From Anaerolineae bacterium (GTDB lineage: Bacteria > Chloroflexota > Anaerolineae > SpSt-600), in contig JAPWUT010000068.1 in the NCBI GenBank assembly GCA_028275425.1, positions 1-8,308 on the forward strand: a stretch of 8,308 bases of DNA. The letters are read 5' to 3'. The notes beneath the pieces were generated by a model, which ran no database searches, was not told where the DNA came from, and was given only the letters and a program-made list of their open reading frames with translations. Shown here in pieces: positions 1 through 5,237 of this stretch (position 1 is its first letter; each line of letters begins with the position of its first letter). The translations under genes were made by a program, and so were the position numbers.

Positions 1-5
1 TTTAT

Positions 6-26
6 TTTGGGGGCACATCCCCCAAA
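6..26. repeat. Small hairpin of unit A1
   Basis: TTTGGGGG at 6-13 pairs perfectly with CCCCCAAA at 19-26 around a CACAT loop. The equivalent in unit A2 is GTGGGG at 158-163 with CCCCAC at 169-174. In array B it is TTGGGGG with CCCCCAA at 4734-4752. The flanking bases differ between A1 and A2 but pairing is kept. Confidence 0.7.
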
Positions 27-33
27 CCCCCTG

Positions 34-54
34 GGAGGGGGCTGCGCCCCCTCC
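34..54. repeat. Strong hairpin, GGA type (unit A1)
   Basis: GGAGGGGGC (34-42) and GCCCCCTCC (46-54) form a perfect 9-bp stem with loop TGC. The same hairpin is found at 4761-4781 in array B. No T-run follows on either strand, so it does not look like a classical intrinsic terminator. Confidence 0.8.
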
Positions 55-183
55 ACCCCCGTTTGCCCACCCCCGTTAGCTTATGGTTCGCCGGCGTTTT
101 GGGTCCCACTCGTGGCGGGGTTGCTAATGTGGACTGCTTGCCCCTTTTTAAGGTTTTGTGGGGGCACACCCCACGGCCCCTCG

Positions 184-204
184 CCAGGGGGCTTTGCCCC
201 CTGG
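184..204. repeat. Strong hairpin, CCA type (unit A2)
   Basis: CCAGGGGGC (184-192) and GCCCCCTGG (196-204) form a perfect 9-bp stem with loop TTT. Compared with the GGA type, the two outer base pairs are swapped on both arms, so pairing is preserved. A matching CCA-type hairpin with a 4-nt loop lies at 4946-4967. Confidence 0.8.
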
Positions 205-286
205 ACCCCCGTTTTGCCCGCCCCCGCGGGCTTTGGGTTTGCCAGCGTTTTGGGCCCCTCGTTGGCTGGGCTAACTTCTCCTCCAA

Positions 287-826
287 TCACTCGCCAGAAT
301 TCTCCCCCTTCTCTCGCAGGGAAGGGGGCCAGGGGGTTAGGTCAGAAGGCGCATCCCCCAGGCCCTCCGCTGGGGGATTTTGCTTCTTGGCCCCCCTCTT
401 CCTCCGCCCCCTCAAGAATTCCTTTTCGTTGTCAAATACTGCCCCTAAAACCCCGTTCACAAAGCGATAGGAGCTATCGCTTCCGAAGAGTTTGGCCAGC
501 TCCACTGCCTCGTTTATGGCTACCTTCACAGGAGTTTCCTTAACGTAGCCCATTTCGTAAAGCCCAAGCCTCAGAACGTTGCGATCAATACAGGATAACT
601 GTTGAACGGGCCAAGCGGGGGCATATTTGCTTATGAGAGAATCAAGTTGCTTGAGGTTGGCCAGAACCCCTAAGACCAAACGCCGAACGAATTCGGCTTG
701 CTCCTCAGGCAAGGGGTTCTCCTCAAGCCTGTCCTTAATGACTGTTTCGGGATCGTGCCCCACTATGTCAATTTCAAAGAGCGCCTGTAAGGCTAAGATG
801 CGAGCGTCCCTCTTCTTGCTCTCCAT
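287..826 (-). CDS. nusB: Transcription antitermination factor NusB, with repeat-derived tail
   Basis: NusB binds boxA RNA together with ribosomal protein S10 (NusE) and supports antitermination of rRNA operons. The 179-residue product begins with the family signature RDARILALQALFEID (residues 6-20). It has the all-helical core with PVQQLSCIDRNVLRLGLYEM (73-92) and PVKVAINEAVELAK (99-112), and ends its conserved part at SYRFVNGVLGAVFD (119-132). Typical NusB stops near residue 135-145. Here about 40 further residues follow, first basic (RGRRKRGAKK), then proline- and glycine-rich, and from about residue 142 on they are encoded by repeat array A. The ATG at 826 lies 3 nt after the stop of the Asp23/Gls24 gene, with only a weak ribosome binding site, so translational coupling is likely. 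It is the last gene of the operon. The core identification is firm. Whether the tail is functional is unknown. Confidence 0.95.
   Translation of the reverse strand: MESKKRDARILALQALFEIDIVGHDPETVIKDRLEENPLPEEQAEFVRRLVLGVLANLKQLDSLISKYAPAWPVQQLSCIDRNVLRLGLYEMGYVKETPVKVAINEAVELAKLFGSDSSYRFVNGVLGAVFDNEKEFLRGRRKRGAKKQNPPAEGLGDAPSDLTPWPPSLREKGENSGE
304..328. repeat. Long palindrome inside the nusB 3' end
   Basis: The arms 304-314 and 318-328 pair around a CGC loop with one G-T mismatch (312 with 320). This is the array A copy of the palindrome at 4883-4905. It lies inside the last codons of nusB, where the minus strand reads LTPWPPSLREKGE. From memory, similar short peptides come from GC-rich palindromic interspersed elements in many bacterial genomes. 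Confidence 0.75.
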
Positions 827-829
827 ACC

Positions 830-1156
830 CTAAGCTTTCTTCTTTACCCCTTCCACCCGAACGTTAACCTCGGCTACCTCCATGCCGGTGATGTTTTGGA
901 TAGCCCTGGCGACTTCGCTTTGTAGCTCAAGGCCCAGTTTGTACATGTTGGCTTCGGCGCTGGCAATGACGTATAAGTTCACCCAGACCTTATCGTCTTC
1001 CACTTTTATCCCAACCCCGCCATCCGGGATGTGTAGGCTAAAGGGGCCGGGAAGAGCCATAGCCACTACTTCCGGGTGAGATAGAACGGTGAGCCTGACT
1101 ATGGTTTTGAGGACTTTCGGCGATATCACTACTTTGCCCAGAGCTTTGTATTCCAT
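830..1156 (-). CDS. Asp23/Gls24 family envelope stress response protein
   Basis: The product has 108 residues, the usual size of the small Asp23/Gls24 (DUF322) family. The N-terminal stretch GKVVISPKVLKTIVRLTVLSHPEVVAM (7-33) is the family pattern. It is followed by the alternating hydrophobic strands of KVEDDKVWVNLYVIASAEANM and a C-terminal segment TGMEVAEVNVRVEGVKKKA. No signal peptide or membrane segment is visible. In Staphylococcus, Asp23 is membrane-associated through a partner protein and affects cell wall stress; the role of other family members is less clear. The ATG overlaps the fabG stop by one base (TGATG), which indicates translational coupling. Placement directly before nusB is a recurrent arrangement in Gram-positive genomes. 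The specific function in this organism is inferred from the family only. Confidence 0.88.
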   Translation of the reverse strand: MEYKALGKVVISPKVLKTIVRLTVLSHPEVVAMALPGPFSLHIPDGGVGIKVEDDKVWVNLYVIASAEANMYKLGLELQSEVARAIQNITGMEVAEVNVRVEGVKKKA

Positions 1157-1899
1157 CAGACCGCTAACCCCCCATCTACTGCCAGGACTTGTCCGGTTAT
1201 GAAGCTGGCTTCATCGGAAACGAGGAAGGCCACGGCATTGGCGACATCTTCGGGTTTTCCGGCCCTGCCCAAGGGTGTGAGCTCTACCGCCTTTTTCTTA
1301 AGTTCCTCTGGCAAGGAAGCGGTCATGTCGGTCTCAATGAAGCCGGGAGCGACAGCGTTAACGGTGATGTTGCGCGGGCCAAGCTCCTTGGCTAAGGCTT
1401 TGGTAAGGCCTATGAGGCCAGCTTTGGAGGCGCAGTAGTTAGCCTGGCCTGGGTTCCCCCTCAGCCCCGCTACGGAGGAGACGTTTACTATCCGGCCGTA
1501 GCGCTGTTTGAGCATGGGCCTGAGGACCGCCTTGCAGCAGTTGAAGGCGCTTTTCAGGTTAGTATCAAGCACTTCATCCCAATCGGATTCTTTCATCATG
1601 GCCAGAAGGTTATCCCGGTTTATTCCGGCATTGTTCACCAAAATGTCCACTTTGCCGAAGGCTTTGAGGGTTTCTTCCACGAGGCGCTGGGCCTCTTCAA
1701 ATTTGCTCACATCGGCTTGAATGGCTATCGCTTCCCCGCCTTGAGCTTTAATCTGTTCCACCACCTCTTGAGCAGCCTGAGCTCCCTTGTTGTAGTTAAC
1801 CACCACTTTTGCCCCGAGCGAAGCCAGCTTCAGAGCTATCGCCCTCCCTATCCCACGGGAGCTTCCTGTAACTATGGCAACCTTTCCGTCAAGCCTCAT
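1156..1899 (-). CDS. fabG: 3-oxoacyl-[acyl-carrier-protein] reductase FabG
   Basis: FabG is an NADPH-dependent short-chain dehydrogenase that reduces 3-ketoacyl-ACP to 3-hydroxyacyl-ACP in the elongation cycle of type II fatty acid synthesis. The 247-residue length is typical. The Rossmann glycine motif TGSSRGIG is at 11-18 and NNAG at 89-92. The catalytic set is N114, S142, Y155 and K159 (YCASK). The C-terminus VDGGLAV is also standard, and R15 and R19 near the cofactor site agree with NADPH use. The ATG at 1899 has GGAGGG a few bases upstream and lies 24 nt after the fabD stop. Many SDR proteins look alike, but position next to fabD and fabK makes the fatty-acid role secure. Confidence 0.95.
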   Translation of the reverse strand: MRLDGKVAIVTGSSRGIGRAIALKLASLGAKVVVNYNKGAQAAQEVVEQIKAQGGEAIAIQADVSKFEEAQRLVEETLKAFGKVDILVNNAGINRDNLLAMMKESDWDEVLDTNLKSAFNCCKAVLRPMLKQRYGRIVNVSSVAGLRGNPGQANYCASKAGLIGLTKALAKELGPRNITVNAVAPGFIETDMTASLPEELKKKAVELTPLGRAGKPEDVANAVAFLVSDEASFITGQVLAVDGGLAV

Positions 1900-1923
1900 C
1901 TGTCCCTCCAGTTCGGCTTAATT

Positions 1924-2859
1924 TTAGCTCTTCGGGAAGAAATTTTCAAGTTCAGATGGGCCTTCAATGTTGAGCACGTTTGCCCCTGGCACAGTCCTCT
2001 TTATGAGGCCGGCAAGCACTCTCTTTGGCCCTATCTCTACGAAGGTATCCACCCCGCTTTCGGCCACAAATTCCACGGACTCTTTCCAGAGAACAGGCTT
2101 CGTAAGCTGAGTGGCAAGCTCCTCTTTTATCTCCGCCGGCTCTTGGATAGGCCGGGCCGAAGTGTTAGCTACCAAGGGGAAGGCGATGGGCTTAAAATTT
2201 ACTTTGGCCAATGCTTCCCTTAGGCCAGCCTGAGCTTCTGACATAAGCTCGGTATGGAACGCCCCACTTACTTTGAGCGGTATGACTTTTGCGCCGAGGG
2301 TTCTGAGGAGCTGCGAGGCTTCTTCCAGCGCTTCCTTGTGCCCTGCCAGGACATATTGCTCCGGAGAGTTGCGGTTGGCTATCCTTAGGCATAGGCCTGT
2401 CCGGGAAGAAACCCTGTGGCATATTTCTTCAAGCCTTTCGGGTTCTATCCCGATAACGGCGGCCATCCCTCCCCGGTTCTTCTCCCCTGCTTCTTTCATA
2501 AGCTGGGCCCTTGTCCTTACCAGTAGTAGCCCTTCCTCAAAGCCTATTGCTCCGGCAGCGGCCAAGGCTGTGTATTCTCCCAAGCTGTGCCCGGCGACGA
2601 AGAGGATTTCTCCCAGCCCACCCCTTCTCTTAAGCACTTCCCAAAGGGCCATGGAGACGACGAAAATCGCCGGTTGGGTGTTCAGGGTATCGTTCAGCTC
2701 TTCCTCCGGACCTTCAAAGCAGAGGCGGGAAAGGGGGAAGCCAAGGATTTTATCGGCCAAGCGGAATACTCTGGCCGCTTCAGGGTAGGCCTCAAAGGCC
2801 TCTTTTCCCATCCCAACGTATTGGGAACCTTGTCCTGGGAAGACTAAGGCTACTTTCAT
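1924..2859 (-). CDS. fabD: Malonyl-CoA:ACP transacylase FabD
   Basis: FabD moves the malonyl group from malonyl-CoA to acyl carrier protein, supplying the extender unit for fatty acid synthesis. The 311-residue product shows the N-terminal FPGQGSQ (7-13) with oxyanion-hole Q11. The nucleophile elbow GHSLGE (90-95) carries S92, R117 can bind the malonyl carboxylate, and H202 sits in GAFHTELM (199-206). The sequence ends with the expected FVEIGPKRVLAGLIKR region (273-288). The ATG at 2859 overlaps the fabK stop by 4 bp (ATGA), so the two are probably co-translated. All catalytic residues are present. Confidence 0.96.
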   Translation of the reverse strand: MKVALVFPGQGSQYVGMGKEAFEAYPEAARVFRLADKILGFPLSRLCFEGPEEELNDTLNTQPAIFVVSMALWEVLKRRGGLGEILFVAGHSLGEYTALAAAGAIGFEEGLLLVRTRAQLMKEAGEKNRGGMAAVIGIEPERLEEICHRVSSRTGLCLRIANRNSPEQYVLAGHKEALEEASQLLRTLGAKVIPLKVSGAFHTELMSEAQAGLREALAKVNFKPIAFPLVANTSARPIQEPAEIKEELATQLTKPVLWKESVEFVAESGVDTFVEIGPKRVLAGLIKRTVPGANVLNIEGPSELENFFPKS

Positions 2860-3806
2860 TTCACCACGTAGGAGGGGAGTTTGCGGGTGAGGATTTCTTC
2901 GGCTTCGGCCACTATGCGCTCAATGAGGACTTTTACCGGGACTATGTCGTGGATTAGGCCGCAGGATTGCCCGGCCATGAAGGAGCCGTTTTCCCAATCT
3001 CCCTCCAGGACTGCCCTCCGGAGGGCGCCGGTGCCGAAAGCGATTATCTCCTCCTCCGATGCCCCTTTCTTCTCCAGCTCTTGGAAGCGATAGGTCATCG
3101 GGTTCTTGAGGGCTCTTACGGGGTGGCCGAGGCTTTGGCCTGTGACTATAGTGGCTCTATCGTGGGCTTTTACTATTTGCTCCTTGTAAACTGGGTGGGC
3201 TATGCATTCTTCGGTGCAGATGAATCGGGTGCCCATCTGGACTCCAACAGCTCCCAAGGCGAGGGCAGCGGCAAGGCCTCGGCCGTCGGCTATGCCTCCG
3301 GCTGCAATCACCGGGATTTTTACCGCATCTACTACTTGCGGGACAAGGGGCATTGTTGCTACATCCCCTATGTGTCCACCCGATTCCATCCCTTCGGCCA
3401 CCAAGGCATCGGCTCCCATTTTCTCAAGGCGCTTGGCCAGCGCTACCGAGGCTACCACCGGGATGACGATTATCCCTGCCTCTTTCAAGGGGCCGATGAA
3501 GGGGCCGGGGTTTCCCCCTCCAGTAGTCATTACCGGGACCTTTTCCTCTATACAAACCTTCACAACTTCTGAGGCGTAAGGGGAGAACAGTGGAACGTTT
3601 ACCCCGAACGGTTTATCGGTACGTTCCCGGACCTTGCGGATTTGGTCCCTCACGTAGTCTGGGGGGGCGCTTCCGGCCCCAATTATCCCAAGCCCTCCCG
3701 CTTCCGAAACGGCCGAGGCCAATTCGGCGGTGGCTACCCAAGCCATCCCGCCCTGAATTATGGGATGCTTTATTCCCAAAAGGTCGCAGAGCGGTGTCCT
3801 GAGCAT
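2856..3806 (-). CDS. fabK: Enoyl-ACP reductase II FabK (FMN-dependent)
   Basis: FabK is a flavoprotein of the nitronate monooxygenase-like TIM-barrel superfamily. It reduces trans-2-enoyl-ACP in the last step of each elongation cycle. The 316-residue product shows PIIQGGMAWVA (15-25), EGMESGGHIG (138-147) with the expected catalytic H145, the phosphate-binding AAGGIADGRG (168-177), GVQMGTRF (188-195) and AGQSCGLI (278-285). These features, with the fabD and fabG context, favour FabK over a true nitronate monooxygenase. The ATG at 3806 is preceded by GGGAGG. The gene follows rpmF after 17 nt and overlaps fabD. No FabI-type reductase is in the window. From family knowledge, FabK enzymes are insensitive to triclosan. 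Confidence 0.9.
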   Translation of the reverse strand: MLRTPLCDLLGIKHPIIQGGMAWVATAELASAVSEAGGLGIIGAGSAPPDYVRDQIRKVRERTDKPFGVNVPLFSPYASEVVKVCIEEKVPVMTTGGGNPGPFIGPLKEAGIIVIPVVASVALAKRLEKMGADALVAEGMESGGHIGDVATMPLVPQVVDAVKIPVIAAGGIADGRGLAAALALGAVGVQMGTRFICTEECIAHPVYKEQIVKAHDRATIVTGQSLGHPVRALKNPMTYRFQELEKKGASEEEIIAFGTGALRRAVLEGDWENGSFMAGQSCGLIHDIVPVKVLIERIVAEAEEILTRKLPSYVVK

Positions 3807-3823
3807 ATTGCCTCCCGAGGGAT

Positions 3824-4009
3824 TTATTCTTCTTCTACCTCCAACACCTTAACCCCTCGGTAGTTTCCGCAGTGTGGGCATACTCTATGAGGCAAAGTAG
3901 GTTTGTGGCAGGAAGGGCAAAGGATGAGCTGGGGTGGCTTTACGGCGTAATGGCTCCGGCGCCTATCCCTTCGGCCTTTAGATACTTTCTTCTTAGGCAA
4001 AGCTCCCAT
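3824..4009 (-). CDS. rpmF: 50S ribosomal protein L32, zinc-binding form
   Basis: The 61-residue product begins MGALPKKKVSKGRRDRRRSH, the typical basic L32 N-terminus that packs against 23S rRNA. It carries two CxxC pairs, C31/C34 and C44/C47, which form the zinc ribbon of the Cys4 form of L32. The ATG at 4009 is chosen because AAAGGAGG lies 8 nt upstream. A longer reading from a GTG at 4018 would start inside that ribosome binding site, and the shorter product matches known L32 proteins. The gene follows yceD after 15 nt and precedes fabK by 17 nt. The yceD-rpmF pair is conserved very widely in bacteria. Confidence 0.96.
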   Translation of the reverse strand: MGALPKKKVSKGRRDRRRSHYAVKPPQLILCPSCHKPTLPHRVCPHCGNYRGVKVLEVEEE

Positions 4010-4015
4010 ATCCAA

Positions 4016-4024
4016 CACCTCCTT
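4016..4024 (-). promoter_or_regulatory. Ribosome binding site that fixes the rpmF start
   Basis: On the minus strand AAAGGAGG (4024 down to 4018) is followed by 8 nt and then ATG at 4009. The in-frame GTG at 4018-4016 overlaps the Shine-Dalgarno sequence and so is unlikely to be used. Confidence 0.8.
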
Positions 4025-4567
4025 TCATTTTTCCAAAGTAGCTTTAAGGGCTTTCAGTGCTGCCCAACGTGGGTCTATCTCTTCCTCTTGGCACCCGCAC
4101 GGCCCAAGGTTCAGATTATGACCGCAGTGGGGACATAGTCCGGCGCAATCGGGCTTGCACAGGGGTTTCATGGGGATGTTGAGGATGATGTATTGCCGTA
4201 TGACTTCAGTTAAGTCCAAGATGTGGGAGGAGTCAATGAGGTTGCTTTCTTCCACTTCTGCTGGGTCCCATGACAGGTGCGAGCCTGTCTCTATGTCTAC
4301 GGTGGCTTTGAATTCTTCTTTGAATTGGAATTCAATTGTCTCCACCACGGGTTCCAAGCAGCGGCTGCAGTAGAGGTTAAGGGGGATTTGGAATATCCCC
4401 GTTACGAGGATATTGTGGCGGCCGGCGTGCAAGAGTATAACTTTGCCTTTCAGGGGGCCGGCTGGGCTGAAGCTTTCGTCCAGCCCTTCCACCGATTCGC
4501 AGATTTCATACTCTCGGAAGGCCCCTGTAGGCTCTTTCAAAAGCTGCGCCACATTAAAGGTAAGCAA
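4025..4567 (-). CDS. yceD: YceD/DUF177 family 23S rRNA accumulation protein
   Basis: This DUF177 protein belongs to the family whose E. coli member YceD (RlmF-unrelated) affects 23S rRNA accumulation and which is almost always encoded just before rpmF. The 180-residue product, read from TTG at 4567, starts MLTFNVAQLLKEPTG. It has the family motif CSRCLEPV (67-74) and a second cysteine cluster C137, C141, C145, C148, C157 and C159 in CKPDCAGLCPHCGHNLN and GPCGC, which probably binds metal. The C-terminus DPRWAALKALK is also typical. The start is set by GGAGG 8 nt upstream and by a perfect promoter. A longer reading from a TTG at 4624 would begin within the -35 box, upstream of the transcript start. 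It is the first gene of the operon. Confidence 0.9.
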   Translation of the reverse strand: MLTFNVAQLLKEPTGAFREYEICESVEGLDESFSPAGPLKGKVILLHAGRHNILVTGIFQIPLNLYCSRCLEPVVETIEFQFKEEFKATVDIETGSHLSWDPAEVEESNLIDSSHILDLTEVIRQYIILNIPMKPLCKPDCAGLCPHCGHNLNLGPCGCQEEEIDPRWAALKALKATLEK

Positions 4568-4582
4568 TTCTGTCCCCTCCTC
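4565..4582 (-). promoter_or_regulatory. Ribosome binding site and TTG start of yceD
   Basis: The minus strand reads GAGGAGGGGACAGAATTG (4582 down to 4565). GGAGG at 4580-4576 is 8 nt from the TTG initiation codon. No in-frame ATG is close by, and the resulting N-terminus aligns with the family start, so a rare TTG start is well supported. Confidence 0.78.
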
Positions 4583-4595
4583 TTTAAGTGTCCAA

Positions 4596-4624
4596 ATTAT
4601 ATTACAGCTGTGGAGGCCTGTCAA
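4596..4624 (-). promoter_or_regulatory. Consensus sigma-70/sigma-A promoter of the yceD-nusB operon
   Basis: On the minus strand TTGACA (4624-4619) is separated by exactly 17 bp from TATAAT (4601-4596). Both hexamers and the spacer are the ideal housekeeping consensus. Transcription should start near 4589, giving a leader of only about 22 nt before the yceD TTG start. The promoter lies just outside repeat array B. It implies strong, constitutive-type expression of the ribosomal and lipid genes; no operator is evident. Confidence 0.88.
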
Positions 4625-4760
4625 AACTGGCTTAAATTTTCCCCACCCCCGTGGGCTGAGGGTTCGCCAGCGTTTCGGGCCCCACTCGTAGCCGGATGGT
4701 AAGAGTTAGCTGCTTTCCCCCTTCTTTGAAGTTTTGGGGGCACATCCCCCAAGCCCCCTG

Positions 4761-4781
4761 GGAGGGGGCTGCGCCCCCTCC
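4761..4781. repeat. Strong hairpin, GGA type (array B)
   Basis: GGAGGGGGC (4761-4769) pairs perfectly with GCCCCCTCC (4773-4781) around a TGC loop. It is identical to 34-54. Confidence 0.8.
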
Positions 4782-4882
4782 ACCCCCATTTGCCCACCCT
4801 CATGGGCTTAGGGTTCGTCAGAGTTTTGGGTCCCACTCGTGGCGGGGTTAGCCTCTCCCCCTCCCTTGCCTTTGCCGATTTT

Positions 4883-4905
4883 CCCCTTCCCTCGCAGGGA
4901 AGGGG
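4883..4905. repeat. Perfect 10-bp palindrome (array B)
   Basis: CCCCTTCCCT (4883-4892), loop CGC, and AGGGAAGGGG (4896-4905) form a perfect stem. The segment 4891-4925, covering the loop, right arm and downstream bases, is identical to 313-347 within nusB. Confidence 0.85.
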
Positions 4906-4945
4906 GCCAGGGGGTTAGGTCAGAAAGCACACCCCACAGCCCCCG

Positions 4946-4967
4946 CCAGGGGGCTTGCGCCCCCTGG
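4946..4967. repeat. Strong hairpin, CCA type (array B)
   Basis: CCAGGGGGC (4946-4954) pairs perfectly with GCCCCCTGG (4959-4967) around a 4-nt loop, TTGC. The stem equals that at 184-204; the loop differs. Confidence 0.8.
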
Positions 4968-5043
4968 ACCCCCTTTTGCCCACCCCCGCTGACTTTGGGT
5001 TCGCCAGCGTTTAGGGTCCCGCTCGGGGCGGGGTTAGGTCGGA

Positions 5044-5066
5044 GGGAAGGGGTATAAGGGCGGGGG
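5044..5066 (+). other. G-quadruplex-capable run 1
   Basis: The plus strand has four G-runs, at 5044-5046, 5049-5052, 5058-5060 and 5062-5066, with short loops (AA, TATAA, C). This meets the usual G3+ with loops of 1-7 nt pattern. Its last G-run could instead pair with CCCCC at 5070-5074 as a small hairpin. Confidence 0.45.
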
Positions 5067-5101
5067 TCGCCCCCTTCATTCCGGTTTAATGCAGGTTGGC
5101 A

Positions 5102-5132
5102 GGGCTGGGCTTGGGCCGGGGGGGCAGAGGGG
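5102..5132 (+). other. G-quadruplex-capable run 2 upstream of the Lon-like gene
   Basis: Five G-runs occur on the plus strand at 5102-5104, 5107-5109, 5113-5115, 5118-5124 and 5129-5132, with loops of 2, 3, 2 and 4 nt. This strongly fits the quadruplex pattern. It lies about 65 bp upstream of the -10 candidate at 5197, outside the repeat units. Confidence 0.5.
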
Positions 5133-5196
5133 TTGTCTTCCTATGGTTCGGGCGCGTCGGTTTCGCTCAATTTTTCCGCTTTGGTTCTTTCCAGGG

Positions 5197-5202
5197 TATA
5201 AT
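5197..5202 (+). promoter_or_regulatory. Candidate -10 element of the Lon-like/thiD unit
   Basis: TATAAT is found 35 bp before the ATG at 5238. The sequences 16-18 bp upstream (around 5173-5180, TTTCCGCT) match TTGACA poorly, so the promoter would be weaker than that of yceD or need an activator. I did not see a CIRCE operator (inverted TTAGCACTC) here. Confidence 0.55.
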
Positions 5203-5237
5203 TTATTCCAAGCAAAAACCTTGCGGAGGTAAAAGGC

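Larger units (their letters stand above)
1..400. repeat. GC-rich hairpin repeat array A
   Basis: This stretch holds about three diverged tandem units. Unit A1 begins near 5 and unit A2 near 154, a period of about 149 bp. A palindrome at 304-328 leads into a decayed third unit ending near 400. Each full unit has a small GGGG/CCCC hairpin, then a strong 9-bp-stem hairpin, then a tail containing GCGTTTTGGG followed by a CACTCGTGGCGGGG-like block. Positions 5-72 match 4732-4799 in array B with only two differences, and 313-347 is identical to 4891-4925. The junctions between units also match in order, so A and B look like copies of one composite. The region from 1 to 286 has no credible gene. The long proline- and glycine-rich open frames there are low-complexity readings of the repeat. 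Its left end lies outside the window. Confidence 0.9.
4641..5037. repeat. GC-rich hairpin repeat array B
   Basis: This is the second copy of the composite seen at 1-400, in the same orientation. It starts with a truncated unit containing only the tail module (about 4641-4700). A full unit of the GGA hairpin type follows at 4732-4850, then the palindrome at 4883-4905, then a CCA-type unit ending near 5037. The tail module with GCGTTT and GGG(T/C)CCCACTCG-like sequence appears near 4660-4695, 4811-4850 and 4998-5037. It fills most of the 670-bp gap between the divergent yceD and Lon-like genes. No gene is credible within it. Confidence 0.9.

Noticed and set aside
1..286. Intrinsic terminator after nusB
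   Set aside because: Hairpins are abundant, but none is followed by a T-run on the minus strand, so I could not support a classical terminator. The hairpins may still slow polymerase or protect the transcript end.
7..543. Long plus-strand open frame rich in Pro, Gly and Ala
   Set aside because: It runs through array A and then antisense to nusB. Several frames stay open there because of GC-rich low-complexity repeats, and no ribosome binding site or family match is seen.
1717..2223. Plus-strand open frame of 168 codons
   Set aside because: It lies antisense to the ends of fabG and fabD, both of which have intact catalytic motifs; it is a shadow frame.
2856..3806. Nitronate monooxygenase instead of FabK
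   Set aside because: The fold is shared, but EGMESGGHIG with H145, plus the overlap with fabD and closeness to fabG, favour FabK.
4568..4624. N-terminal extension of YceD from TTG at 4624
   Set aside because: It would start inside the -35 box and cross the -10 box, upstream of the predicted transcript start; the extra residues do not resemble the family.
4641..5037. CRISPR array
   Set aside because: The units are about 150 bp, diverged and self-palindromic, and there are no short identical repeats with unique spacers or cas genes.
5133..5237. Heat-shock operator upstream of the Lon-like gene
   Set aside because: No CIRCE-like inverted repeat and no convincing alternative sigma motif were visible by eye.
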